The notes under the pieces were generated by a model, which was given only the letters and a program-made list of their open reading frames with translations, was not told the DNA's origin and ran no database searches. Source: Spirochaetota bacterium (GTDB lineage: Bacteria; Spirochaetota; Spirochaetia; DSM-2461). From it: a DNA stretch of 46,171 nucleotides. The stretch lies in assembly GCA_003644105.1 (NCBI GenBank), contig QNBK01000002.1, positions 1 through 46,171 on the forward strand. Direction: 5' to 3'. Below are positions 25,598 to 35,584 of this stretch, piece after piece. The position numbers were made by a program, and so were the translations under genes. Position 1 is the first letter of the stretch. The number at the start of each line of letters is the position of its first letter.

Positions 25598-27016
25598 TTA
25601 CTGGAGGTTTTCCAGGAGATTTTCCAGAGTTGCATCATCCTGCTTCAGCATCGAGGAACCGGGGAAATACTCAAGAGATTCATCCAGTATCCCCCGGGCT
25701 GAAGAATAGTTCTCTTTCCGTAATGCATCGGCAAAGCGGTTGTGGAACACCACCACAGCGTTGTTGCTGTAGGTTTCCTCCATACGCCTCCATCCGGGTA
25801 TCTGTATGTAATCGCCGGGTGCTTCTTGAAGGAACAGCCAGCCTTCCAGCCACTTTCCACCGGCAACCTGCCTCCGGGCCTCGTTGGACCATAAATATAT
25901 GGATAATTCTCCCCAACGGTCCCGGCTGATAAGAGCCTCGGAGTATGACTTATCCACCCCGGCGGCAGCTTCCTGAAAAGAAGCCGTTTTCACAAGTATC
26001 TCCAGCTCTTTCTCTTTCACTTCCCGAAACCGTTCATCAATAAAATCAATTGGAACAAGGGCTGTCAGCTCCTCATCATTCAAAAGAGCCTGGGCTTCAT
26101 CTGTCTTCCCGGCCCTCAAGTAGTAGGTAACAGCATTCCCCAATAAGGCCGATGCCGTATCCCCAAGGCCGTGGCCCTTCCCCAGCGAAAGTGCAGCCTG
26201 GTTGAGAAAAACCAGCCCCTCGATTTCCATCCTTTTTCGATCCAGATCCGCCGCATAATTGCTTATGGAAACACGGAAGTCTCTTTCGGCAGACATTGAA
26301 CCTGCCAGAGCCCAACGGTCCCTTGCCAGACCTACAGCCTCCTCCCAGCGACGCAATCTCTGAAGTTCCGCCAGACGGTTCTGATAAATCAGGGAGATTA
26401 ATTCTTTCTCTCCGATATCCTGACGCTGGTTGTAGTTTCCCGGAGGCACGTAGGTAAATCCCGTCCGGCCGCTGAAAGAATCAACCGCCTCCCTGCGGGT
26501 TCCCGGGTCGAAACCGTAAGCAGTTGTGGTTTCCACATCGATTCCATCCACCCGGCAGAAAGCATGATCGGGGGTAAGCACCCCATGAACTGTCATATCA
26601 CGGCTCCGGACAAGGATGAGATACAGCACCGCCGAAGAGACACAGTTGTATGTACCCTTATCCAGGAGAACATCCATTTTCGTCTGATTCAGTACGTAGC
26701 GGTTTAAAACATTCTCATGCATCCATTCAAGGAGAATCTCGGCATCCTGTACCGCTGAACCGTCCCGCCCGGGAGCCGAATCCACCAGAGCCATCACCTT
26801 GGAGGTATACGTTTCAAGACTGCCCTCGGTAACTCCTGACGCAATCAGAGAGGCCAACACCAATTCCTCCAGGGGCAGGGGTTCGGATATCTGCCCGATA
26901 CGCACGAGCTTATCTCCGGGATTCAGCCGGGGCTCTCCGTATACGGCTGCTGAGCCTGCAAGAACCAGAAATAAATATAAACTGCCCAGTACGCGGGTGG
27001 ATATTTGATTCATCAC
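25598..27016 (-). CDS. Secreted/periplasmic transglutaminase-like (SirB1-like) protein with TPR-like C-terminus
   Basis: Signal peptide; candidate Cys-His-Asp core: YNCVSSAVLYLILVRS ... PDHAFCRV ... DVETTTAYGFDPG. Confidence 0.6.
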   Translation of the reverse strand: MMNQISTRVLGSLYLFLVLAGSAAVYGEPRLNPGDKLVRIGQISEPLPLEELVLASLIASGVTEGSLETYTSKVMALVDSAPGRDGSAVQDAEILLEWMHENVLNRYVLNQTKMDVLLDKGTYNCVSSAVLYLILVRSRDMTVHGVLTPDHAFCRVDGIDVETTTAYGFDPGTRREAVDSFSGRTGFTYVPPGNYNQRQDIGEKELISLIYQNRLAELQRLRRWEEAVGLARDRWALAGSMSAERDFRVSISNYAADLDRKRMEIEGLVFLNQAALSLGKGHGLGDTASALLGNAVTYYLRAGKTDEAQALLNDEELTALVPIDFIDERFREVKEKELEILVKTASFQEAAAGVDKSYSEALISRDRWGELSIYLWSNEARRQVAGGKWLEGWLFLQEAPGDYIQIPGWRRMEETYSNNAVVVFHNRFADALRKENYSSARGILDESLEYFPGSSMLKQDDATLENLLENLQ

Positions 27017-27088
27017 GTTTATAATATTACTTTTTGGAGCAGCCGATGGAAGTCATCCTGAGGCAAATAATGATTATTGGAGAAATAA

Positions 27089-28033
27089 ATGACTCCTGAA
27101 TGGGATTTAGTAGTAGTCGGCGGCGGTCCTGCAGGCATGACCGCGGCACAGTACGGGGCACGGGCCAATCTGCGCACCCTTGTTATCGAGGAAATGGCAG
27201 CCGGCGGAGCGGTGCTTCTGATAAGCGATATGGAGAATTACCCCGGCTTTCCCGAGCCGGTGAACGGATATGAGTTCAGTGAAGCCATGCGTCAGCAGAC
27301 CGAAAATTTCGGTGCCGTTTTCAAATCGGCAACCGCTGATTCGATTACAAAGAAAAACAATATCTTTACCGTCGAAACTTCCGATGGACCGGTAACTTCC
27401 TGGACCGTTGTTCTTTCCACCGGTGCCAAACACAGACATCTGGGAGCTCCGGGAGAAGAAGAGTTTTCCGGGCGCGGTGTTTCCTACTGTGCCACCTGTG
27501 ACGGTCCTTTCTTCAAAAACAAGAAGATGCTCGTTGTCGGCGGAGGAGATTCGGCCTGTGATGAGGCCTCTTACCTGGCCAATCTCACCGAAAAGGTGGT
27601 GATGATTCACCGTCGTGACCGCTTCAGAGCCCAGAAAGTTCTGGCCGACCGGGTACAGAACAATTCCAATATCGAGGTTCGTCTGAACCATACCCTCGAG
27701 GGTATTCAGGGTGAAAGCAAGGTAGGCAGAGTTGTCCTGAAGAAAACCGACAGCGGTGAAACCTACGAAGAAGAGTTTGATGCCGTATTCATCTTCATCG
27801 GTGCCGATCCTCAAACCTCCATGGCCCCGGATCTGGAAAAAGACGATGCAGGATACCTGATAACCAATCAGAATATGGAAACCTCTCTGAAAGGGTTCTT
27901 CGCTGTGGGAGATGTCCGGGCAACCCCCTTCAGGCAGGTTGTGGTAGCCGCCGGTGAAGGTGCCGTTGCCGCCCATATGGCCGCCGCCCACATTGACGAT
28001 ATCAAAGGCGAAGTTTACGCAGGAATAAAGTAG
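27089..28033 (+). CDS. trxB: Thioredoxin-disulfide reductase
   Basis: VVGGGPAGMTAAQYGARANL, SYCATCDGPFF redox motif, VVGGGDSACDEA, FFAVGDVRATPFRQVVVAAGEGAVAA. Confidence 0.95.
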   Translation: MTPEWDLVVVGGGPAGMTAAQYGARANLRTLVIEEMAAGGAVLLISDMENYPGFPEPVNGYEFSEAMRQQTENFGAVFKSATADSITKKNNIFTVETSDGPVTSWTVVLSTGAKHRHLGAPGEEEFSGRGVSYCATCDGPFFKNKKMLVVGGGDSACDEASYLANLTEKVVMIHRRDRFRAQKVLADRVQNNSNIEVRLNHTLEGIQGESKVGRVVLKKTDSGETYEEEFDAVFIFIGADPQTSMAPDLEKDDAGYLITNQNMETSLKGFFAVGDVRATPFRQVVVAAGEGAVAAHMAAAHIDDIKGEVYAGIK

Positions 28034-28035
28034 AT

Positions 28036-29730
28036 TTGTCCGGGTACTGTAGTATACGGATCTTCAGAATTCTAATTTTGCTGACCTCCGCCGCCCTTCC
28101 GGCGGCGGTTGTTTACGCATCCGATACACCTCATTTTACCGATGAAGTTGAACCACAGCTCCTGGCCGTATCCCTGGTGGATGCCATGAGCGACAGGGAA
28201 GCCCTGGGGCAGGTTCTGATGTACGGATACCCGGGAACATCGGCGGATGAGGTTCTGCTCTCATGGATAGGTGATGAGGATCTGGGCAGCGTTAAAATCT
28301 TCGGATGGAACGCCGTCAACCTGCCGGTATTGGCCGAAGCTATCGGCAATTATCAGGATGCCGCACTGAACTCCCGGTTGGGAATCCCCCTATTTATTGC
28401 CACCGACCAGGAAGGCGGCTGGGTAAGACATATCAAGGGAGATACCTCCCTTACCCCGGGAAACATGGCCCTGGGAGCTGATAAAATGCCCTACGATGCC
28501 TGGATGACCGGCCTTCTCCTGGGTAGGGAACTCTCCGCTGTGGGAGTGAACATGAACTTTGCCCCCACCGTTGATTTATTCGTCAACCCGAAAGCCGATG
28601 TAATCGGCCCCCGGGCTTTTATGGCCAATCCCCAGTGGACCGGAATTCTCGGTCTTTCATTCTTTAAAGGAATGGCCGAAGCCGGTATTATCAGCTCCGC
28701 CAAGCATTTCCCGGGGCATGGGGATACAAAAGTAGATTCCCACGGCACCCTTCCCGTGATTCATGCGGATATGGAAACCCTCTGGAACCGCGACCTTGTG
28801 CCTTACAAAACAATGATAGCTGGAGGTGTCCCCGCCATTATGGTGGGACATCTTGCATTTCCCTCTATCACCGGCGATGTGATTCCAGCCACTCTTTCCC
28901 ATCAGATGATCACTGGGATTCTCAAGGAAAAAATGAGATTCAACGGTGTGGTTATTACCGACGACCTCTTTATGAGGGGTGCCAGAACCGACGGCGATAC
29001 TCTACCCGACATCTGCTACCGTGCGCTCAATGCCGGAGCCGATCTTCTTCTGGTTTCCCGAAGTCACTCGAATCAAAGGGTTATTCACCAGTTTCTTCTT
29101 GCCAAAATGGAAGAAGAGGAGTTTAACCTTCGGGTAAGGGATGCCGCCCGCCGTGTGGTGACGTTGAAGGCTTCATACCTGAAAAGACCCGATGCGGTGC
29201 CCTTCCATCCAAACCCGGAAAATATCGCAGTTCCGACTCCCGGGGCCGAAGAGTTTTTTCTGGAACAGGCATCCCGGAGCATCACCCTGATAGATGATGA
29301 GCGATTCCCGATTCCCCCGGCTGATGCGGGAAGGGTTCTTCTGGCAGGATACCATGAAGATTTCTTCAGGGAGGGGCTTCAGCGGTATCCCGATGCCCGC
29401 CGATGGCGTTTAAGCTACACTTCGCCAAAAAGTACTTTAAAAGAGAAAGGCCGGGAGCTCCTTCGGGCAGCACAGGATTACGATACGGTAATCGTCCTTT
29501 TACCCAATGAGAATACAGCTGAACTGCTTGATGAGCTGAAACCCATAGCAGACAAATTGGTTGTACTCTCGGTACTCTCCCCCATTCATCTGGAGGCCCT
29601 CGACTGGGTTAAGACTTCCCTGGCAGCCTACGGAACAGGTCCGGAAAGTTTCCGTGCCGCCTTTGCCGCCCTGGCCGGTGATTTCCCCCCCCGGGGAATT
29701 CTTCCCATTCCCCTCAAGGTAAGTCCATGA
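28036..29730 (+). CDS. Glycoside hydrolase family 3 (NagZ-like beta-N-acetylhexosaminidase) with C-terminal extension
   Basis: IATDQEGGWVRHI, NMNFAPTVDLFVNP, SSAKHFPGHGDTKVDSHG, GVVITDDLFMRGA; TTG start 3 nt after trxB; signal-like N-terminus. Confidence 0.88.
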   Translation: MSGYCSIRIFRILILLTSAALPAAVVYASDTPHFTDEVEPQLLAVSLVDAMSDREALGQVLMYGYPGTSADEVLLSWIGDEDLGSVKIFGWNAVNLPVLAEAIGNYQDAALNSRLGIPLFIATDQEGGWVRHIKGDTSLTPGNMALGADKMPYDAWMTGLLLGRELSAVGVNMNFAPTVDLFVNPKADVIGPRAFMANPQWTGILGLSFFKGMAEAGIISSAKHFPGHGDTKVDSHGTLPVIHADMETLWNRDLVPYKTMIAGGVPAIMVGHLAFPSITGDVIPATLSHQMITGILKEKMRFNGVVITDDLFMRGARTDGDTLPDICYRALNAGADLLLVSRSHSNQRVIHQFLLAKMEEEEFNLRVRDAARRVVTLKASYLKRPDAVPFHPNPENIAVPTPGAEEFFLEQASRSITLIDDERFPIPPADAGRVLLAGYHEDFFREGLQRYPDARRWRLSYTSPKSTLKEKGRELLRAAQDYDTVIVLLPNENTAELLDELKPIADKLVVLSVLSPIHLEALDWVKTSLAAYGTGPESFRAAFAALAGDFPPRGILPIPLKVSP

Positions 29731-30581
29731 AATGGTCTCCTGCCGGCCGGAGTTCGGGGAAACAACTTATCCGATGGCTGGAAAATAACGAGTGGAAACA
29801 CATCCCCTTGAGTTCCCGGATTAAGGATTCAGGCGGACACCCGGCTTTCGGGAAAATAGCCTGTGGCCGCCTATGGACAAGGAAAGACAGCGGCCGGATT
29901 ACAGGAGTTCTTTATATTTCCCGATACGGCGTTGTTCTGCCGGTGTTTGATAGAAACGAAAACGATGCTGATGAGACACAATTCCTGAAGAAACTGCTTG
30001 TATCCCGGGAAAATGATTTATTCTCGGTTATCGGTATGGAAGAAAGAGTCCTGAACATCGAAAACCATACAAGAAAACCTGTATCAGATTACGTGAACTA
30101 CAGAATACTCGTCGGCAGCGGTCCGGTACCATCAGAGCAGGGGGAACCGCCGGAATTGAGCATTCAACCGGCGGAGCTTTCAGATTTCGATATGCTATGG
30201 AAACTGGAAAAAGCCTATCAGATAGAAGAGGTTCTCAGAAACGGACACAAATTTGATGAACGAAGCAGCCGTCTTCATTTTCAGAATACTCTGAAAAAAC
30301 AAATTGTGTACTATGCTCTACTCGGGGGCCGTGCGGTGGCAAAGGCGGGCACCAATGCAAGGGGATACCTGTACGATCAGATCGGCGGTGTTTTTGTGAT
30401 ACCCGAACTCAGGGGGTACGGGTTCGGAACAGCGGTGATGAACCGCCTTCTTTCAACCATAGCTGAAGCAGACCGCCGTCCCTGTCTGTTTGTTAAAAAG
30501 TCCAACCTGCCGGCATTGAAACTCTATAAAAATCTTGCGTTCCGGGATATGGGAGCTTTCAGAATTTCATACTATCATTGA
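29727..30581 (+). CDS. GNAT family N-acetyltransferase with N-terminal extra domain
   Basis: Acetyl-CoA-site-like IGGVFVIPELRGYGFGTAVMNRLLSTI ... FVKKSNLPALKLYKNLAF; ATGA overlap with GH3 gene. Confidence 0.8.
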   Translation: MKWSPAGRSSGKQLIRWLENNEWKHIPLSSRIKDSGGHPAFGKIACGRLWTRKDSGRITGVLYISRYGVVLPVFDRNENDADETQFLKKLLVSRENDLFSVIGMEERVLNIENHTRKPVSDYVNYRILVGSGPVPSEQGEPPELSIQPAELSDFDMLWKLEKAYQIEEVLRNGHKFDERSSRLHFQNTLKKQIVYYALLGGRAVAKAGTNARGYLYDQIGGVFVIPELRGYGFGTAVMNRLLSTIAEADRRPCLFVKKSNLPALKLYKNLAFRDMGAFRISYYH

Positions 30582-30597
30582 GAAGAGGGAGAAACAG

Positions 30598-32061
30598 ATG
30601 AAAATCCTGATGATTTCAAGTGAAGCCGTTCCCTTTGCAAAAACCGGAGGATTGGCGGATGCCGTTCCGGCCCTTGCCGCCGCATTTAAAAGTAAGGGTC
30701 ACGATGTCAGGATACTGATGCCCCGGTACTACAAAATTGACAAGAATTCACTTAAAAAACTTCCTGCCCCTCTGGGCGTTCCCATGGGGAAAGAAGAACT
30801 CTGGTGTGCCGTCTACAAAACAAAACTTCCGGGTACCAGAGTTCCCGTCTATATGCTGGACCGGGAAGATCTGTTCGGTAGGGATGGTTTGTACGGACCG
30901 GACGGGTCCAGCTCCTGGCCGGATAATGCCCAACGATTCGCCTTACTCTCCGCATCATCCTTCCAGCTCTGCCGGAGTTTGAAATGGATCCCCGATATAC
31001 TTCATATCCACGATTGGCAGGCTGCCCCTGCCGCCATCATGCTGGAAGCACGGGAGAGAAACCCCGATTTCAAAAGGATGGCTTCAGTTATTACAATTCA
31101 CAACCTTGGCTATCAGGGAATTTTCCCTCAGGATCAGCTTGGAGTTTTACCTCAGGGGCTGCCACGGGATCGGCTGCTCCACGATGAGAATATCAACTTC
31201 CTTGCTGCCGGTATTGATACAGCCGACGAGATTACCACAGTTTCTCCGACTTACGCCCATGAGATACTTCAGCCCGAATATTCCGAAGGCCTGGGCGGGA
31301 TACTTTCCTACCGTAAGGATAGAATCACCGGAATACTCAACGGCATGGACTACCGGGAGTGGAACCCCTTAAAAGATCCCGCTCTGAAACCGGATAATTA
31401 CAGTTTCCGCAGAATGGCCGGTAAGATAAAGCTGAAGGAACGGCTGCAGAAGGAAATGGGGATAGCTGTGAACCCCGGTATCCCCCTCTTCGGTATAATC
31501 ACCCGGCTCACTGGACAGAAGGGTGTCGACCTTCTGATGGACCCTCAGGGGCCGGGGATGGAGAGCTTCCGTAGCGGACGGGCTCAGCTGATAATGCTGG
31601 GAACCGGAGAAAGCCGCTTTGAAGAGGCCTTCAAAGCCATCGGCCGAAGATTCCCTCAGAACTGCGGAATAAAAATCGCCTTCAGCGGTCCGCTTTCCAG
31701 ACTTATCGAAGCGGGATCTGATTTTTTTCTGATGCCCAGCCGGTATGAACCCTGCGGATTGAATCAGATGTATTCTCTGCGCTACGGTACTCTCCCGGTA
31801 GTCAGAAGAACCGGAGGGCTGGCGGATACAGTTATCGATATTGATGCTGATGGAAAAAATGGAAACGGTTTTGTATTTGAGAACCCTACGGAATACGAGT
31901 TATCAGAAGCTGTAAATAGAGCCATAAACTTCTACAATCAAAAAAAACCCATGGCTTCGGCGGTAAAAAGAGCCATGAAACTCCGCTTCAACTGGAAATC
32001 CTCAGGAAAAGAGTATCTGAAAGTTTACAAAAAGGCATTGAGCAGAAGACACTCAGGATAA
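30598..32061 (+). CDS. glgA: Glycogen synthase
   Basis: MKILMISSEAVPFAKTGGLADAVPALA, HIHDWQAAPAAIML, ITTVSPTYAHEI, ITRLTGQKGVDLL, MPSRYEPCGLNQMYSLRYGTLPVVRRTGGLADTV. Confidence 0.96.
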   Translation: MKILMISSEAVPFAKTGGLADAVPALAAAFKSKGHDVRILMPRYYKIDKNSLKKLPAPLGVPMGKEELWCAVYKTKLPGTRVPVYMLDREDLFGRDGLYGPDGSSSWPDNAQRFALLSASSFQLCRSLKWIPDILHIHDWQAAPAAIMLEARERNPDFKRMASVITIHNLGYQGIFPQDQLGVLPQGLPRDRLLHDENINFLAAGIDTADEITTVSPTYAHEILQPEYSEGLGGILSYRKDRITGILNGMDYREWNPLKDPALKPDNYSFRRMAGKIKLKERLQKEMGIAVNPGIPLFGIITRLTGQKGVDLLMDPQGPGMESFRSGRAQLIMLGTGESRFEEAFKAIGRRFPQNCGIKIAFSGPLSRLIEAGSDFFLMPSRYEPCGLNQMYSLRYGTLPVVRRTGGLADTVIDIDADGKNGNGFVFENPTEYELSEAVNRAINFYNQKKPMASAVKRAMKLRFNWKSSGKEYLKVYKKALSRRHSG

Positions 32062-33216
32062 TCGGGCTGATTTCCGTTCCAGACGCCGCCGGCGATGGGC
32101 CAGTTCCTCGCGATGTCGGGGATTCAGGGGCGGAGCCTCCAGCCTGTTCAGAACTTCAAGAGCCATTTCGGGATTTTTCAATCTGTGTTCAAAGTATTTT
32201 GCCAGCTCAACGGCAGAATAGTAATTCCGGCCGTTTTCGTTCAGCTTATTCCAGATAGCAGCGGCAGATTGAAAATCTCCGTCTCTTTTAAATCTGAGAG
32301 CCAGCTCCCGCCCGCAGAGGGGTTCCCCTGATGCCCAGCCGGCCTCAAGCCACCGCCGCTCCATGGAAGAATTCCCCAGCGACCACTGCCGGGCCATACC
32401 CCGGGGGGAAGGAGGAGCTCCCGACGGCGTACTTCCCCGAAGCTCATCCCTTCCGGGCTTTACATCACCCCAGGCTTCCAGATGAACAAGAAGCCGGGCC
32501 AGAGAAACAATATCATCCGCATTATGCTTGAAAACCCCGGCAATGCGCTCTTCATCCCCTTTAAGCCATTCAAACCAGGCGTCCGGAGCCTCTCTCCCGG
32601 GAAGATCGTCCACCCGGAAGAATCCCAGCACTTCCCTCTCCAGGGTTCCCAGGGAGAGATTCGGCAGTATTCCTTTCCATAGACGCCTGGAAGGGTAGAG
32701 CAGATCGATCTGAGGCGGCAGGAAAGGGGACATACGATTCAGGAGAAACCGGGTTTTAAGTACCTGTGAGTCAAAAGAGCGGCCGTTATAGGACAGCTGA
32801 GGCAGATTATCTCTGATGAGTTCAGAATAACGTGCCAGTAAAGCCGGTTCCCCCGGATAGTCGCTCAAAAAAAGCTGAATTACGACAAAACCCTCCGGCT
32901 GACTGAATCCCAGACCGATGAGAAATGCGATATTTCCGGCACCTCCTGAAAGGCCGGTGGTTTCCAGATCGTAAAATACCATTGCTTCACGGGAAAGCTC
33001 TCCGGGAAGGACAAAAGGATTTTCAAACTTCCCGGGTAGCAGTTGGGGGTAGAAAATACTCCGTTCCCAGACTCCCCCGGCAACTATTTTCCACCCGCGG
33101 CCCGGCGGTTCAGAGGAATTCACGGCGGAAGATGATGCCGGCCGGGAAAGATTCGTCCGGGATAAACGGCCTCCATCCTTCCGCAGCCGGGCCAGACGCT
33201 GGGAGAGACTGCTCAT
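32053..33216 (-). CDS. RNase H-like exonuclease with TPR-like C-terminus (YprB/MrfB-like)
   Basis: VFYDLETTGLSGGAGNIAFLIGLG, YNGRSFDSQVLKTR, HNADDIVSLARL; partner of downstream-coordinate helicase. Confidence 0.8.
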   Translation of the reverse strand: MSSLSQRLARLRKDGGRLSRTNLSRPASSSAVNSSEPPGRGWKIVAGGVWERSIFYPQLLPGKFENPFVLPGELSREAMVFYDLETTGLSGGAGNIAFLIGLGFSQPEGFVVIQLFLSDYPGEPALLARYSELIRDNLPQLSYNGRSFDSQVLKTRFLLNRMSPFLPPQIDLLYPSRRLWKGILPNLSLGTLEREVLGFFRVDDLPGREAPDAWFEWLKGDEERIAGVFKHNADDIVSLARLLVHLEAWGDVKPGRDELRGSTPSGAPPSPRGMARQWSLGNSSMERRWLEAGWASGEPLCGRELALRFKRDGDFQSAAAIWNKLNENGRNYYSAVELAKYFEHRLKNPEMALEVLNRLEAPPLNPRHREELAHRRRRLERKSARLS

Positions 33217-35507
33217 GAACCTTTTATCCAGGCCTCCAGGAACTGCCGGGTGGCATCCTTGGGATTGCCCGACAGGAGGTCACGTTCATCCATGGCACCC
33301 ACACACGAAGGACAGCCTTTTTCACAGGGACAGGCTTCAATCAGATCCAGTGCGGCCTGGAGAAGATCGGGAAGACGGTCTGAGAGTGACTCGGCCAGAC
33401 CGATACCTCCGGGATAATTATCGTAGGCGTATATACCGCTCACACCGTGATGGGGATCGTGTATGCGCCCGGCCACCCCCAAATCTCCGGGTTTGCTCAA
33501 TAGGAACACCGGAGCCACCACACGTATCAGGGTGGCCGTCCGGCTTACCACCGGAGCTTTCATCTCCTCTGAAACCCCTTCAAGCGCCCTCGCCGAGGGC
33601 GAATCCGGAACAAAGGCCAGAAAAACACCCCGGGTATGCATCTCATCCTCAGGAAGATGAATATCCCCGTAGCCGATGTTCTCGTGGGTTCCGAATCGAA
33701 TTTTCTTGTACTTGGCCACCTCACTACGCACCAGAAGATCGCCCAGACGCTCCTCAAGCCCTGCGGTCTGTCTCTTCCAGTCTTCATCCAGCACCTTGAT
33801 ATCACTTTTCACCAGGGCATCGGTGTAGTAATTCACCTCTGAACTCTCCACATAGGCATGGTGATTTTCCAGATCCAGTTTTTTTACCTGATACTGCTCA
33901 CCCCGGTGGAGATAGATGGCCTCATCATGAAGCATTTCCCGGGCCGAGTGACTGTCCATTTCACCGATAACGATGTTGCGTCCCTTCGTCTGATCAACAA
34001 TAACAACGTTCTCCTCTCCTCCCCCTCTCATGGAAACCCTCTCCGAGGGGTAAGACCTGTCGGACCAGAACCAGCGGCCTGAGGTATGCCTGAGCACACC
34101 CTCCTCTTCCAGATATGCCAGCATATCCCCGGGGTTACCCCCGAAATCCTCGCCATCCTCAAAAGGCAGCTCGAAGGCGGCGCATTTGAGATGATCTGAG
34201 AGGATGTAGAGGTTTGAAGGGTCGATAAAAGCCGATTCAGGAGACCGGGAAAGAAAATAATACGGATGACGCACCAGGTATTGATCGGTGGGACTGGCAG
34301 AGCCTATCATCACAGCTACCGAGACATCCCCCGAACGGCCGGCCCGGCCGGCTCTCTGCCAGGCCGAGGCCACAGAAGATGGAAGCCCGGCGAGAACCGC
34401 AGCATCCAGCCCGCCGATATCAATTCCCAGCTCCAGGGCGTTGGTGGAAACAACCCCCTGAATGGAGCCTTCACGAAGTCCTTTTTCCACCGCCCGCCGT
34501 TCGTTGGGCAGATAACCGCCCCGGTAGGATTCTACGCGTATTCTGTGATTCTCGTTAAAGACATTGGCCAGACTTTCGTTGATATACCCGGAAACAAGCT
34601 CGGCATGGATGCGGCTCCGGGTGAATACTATGGTTTTCACCCCGGCTTTCAGCAATCTGAGGGCCAGCCGCCGGGATTCTAAAACCACACCCCGACGTAT
34701 TCCCTGAACCCGGTCCACCAGGGGCGGATTGTAGAGAATAAGGTGTTTTTCCCCGGCAGGAGCCCCGTTCTCATCCACCAGTTCAAAATGCCGGCCGGCC
34801 AGCATTTCTGCCAGCTCTCCCGGATTCCCGATGGTGGCACTGGCGGCAATAATGAGAGGATCTGCACCGTAGAACCTGCAGATTCTAAGCAGACGCCGCA
34901 TGAGATTGGCCATGTGGGAACCGAACACCCCGGTGTAGGTGTGCAGTTCGTCCAGAACGATGTATTTCAGGTTTGCAAAAAACTCAATCCACTTGGTGTG
35001 ATTGGGAAGAACCCCGGTGTGGAGCATATCGGGGTTGGTAATGATGATACGCCCCCCCTGCCGGGCGGACATGCGGATGGAGGACGGGGTATCTCCGTCA
35101 AAGGTGAAAATCGGAATCTTGAGTCCTGCATCCAGGGTAATATCATTCAGAGCGGCCTGCTGATCCTGACTCAGGGCCTTGGTGGGGAAAAGATAAAGAG
35201 CCCGGGATGAGGGTTCTTCCAGAAGTGTCTGCAGAACCGGTAGGTTGTAACAGAGGGTTTTCCCCGATGCGGTGGGGGTTACCACCACTGTATCCTTCCC
35301 GGAACGGATATTCTGCCAGCTTAAAGCCTGATGAGAATAGAGCTTTTTAATGCCCTTTGCCGCAAGAGCAGTCTTTAATACCGGGGAAATATCAACAGGC
35401 AGCTTTTCAAACTCTCCTTCCCGGGGGGGAATAACGAGCCACTCGGTGACGTTTTCATTGAACGAGGTGTCTTTTTTAAATTCATCCAGGATTTCACGCA
35501 GAGCCAT
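33213..35507 (-). CDS. DEAD/DEAH helicase with C-terminal Zn-cysteine domain (YprA/MrfA-like)
   Basis: VVTPTASGKTLCYNLPVL, VLDELHTYTGVFGSH, ASATIGNPGE, QRAGRAGRSGD, C-terminal CPCEKGCPSCVG (DUF1998-type). Confidence 0.9.
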   Translation of the reverse strand: MALREILDEFKKDTSFNENVTEWLVIPPREGEFEKLPVDISPVLKTALAAKGIKKLYSHQALSWQNIRSGKDTVVVTPTASGKTLCYNLPVLQTLLEEPSSRALYLFPTKALSQDQQAALNDITLDAGLKIPIFTFDGDTPSSIRMSARQGGRIIITNPDMLHTGVLPNHTKWIEFFANLKYIVLDELHTYTGVFGSHMANLMRRLLRICRFYGADPLIIAASATIGNPGELAEMLAGRHFELVDENGAPAGEKHLILYNPPLVDRVQGIRRGVVLESRRLALRLLKAGVKTIVFTRSRIHAELVSGYINESLANVFNENHRIRVESYRGGYLPNERRAVEKGLREGSIQGVVSTNALELGIDIGGLDAAVLAGLPSSVASAWQRAGRAGRSGDVSVAVMIGSASPTDQYLVRHPYYFLSRSPESAFIDPSNLYILSDHLKCAAFELPFEDGEDFGGNPGDMLAYLEEEGVLRHTSGRWFWSDRSYPSERVSMRGGGEENVVIVDQTKGRNIVIGEMDSHSAREMLHDEAIYLHRGEQYQVKKLDLENHHAYVESSEVNYYTDALVKSDIKVLDEDWKRQTAGLEERLGDLLVRSEVAKYKKIRFGTHENIGYGDIHLPEDEMHTRGVFLAFVPDSPSARALEGVSEEMKAPVVSRTATLIRVVAPVFLLSKPGDLGVAGRIHDPHHGVSGIYAYDNYPGGIGLAESLSDRLPDLLQAALDLIEACPCEKGCPSCVGAMDERDLLSGNPKDATRQFLEAWIKGS

Positions 35508-35584
35508 GACTCATTATGTAAGGTGAATTGGGGGTGGCGCAATCGCTTCTGTGACTTTAGGATTAAGAAGAAGGAGCGCTGAAC

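Noticed and set aside
27107-27991. 294-aa minus-strand ORF opposite trxB
   Set aside because: Shadow ORF produced by the codon bias of trxB; composition is low in recognisable motifs and the plus-strand trxB is unambiguous.
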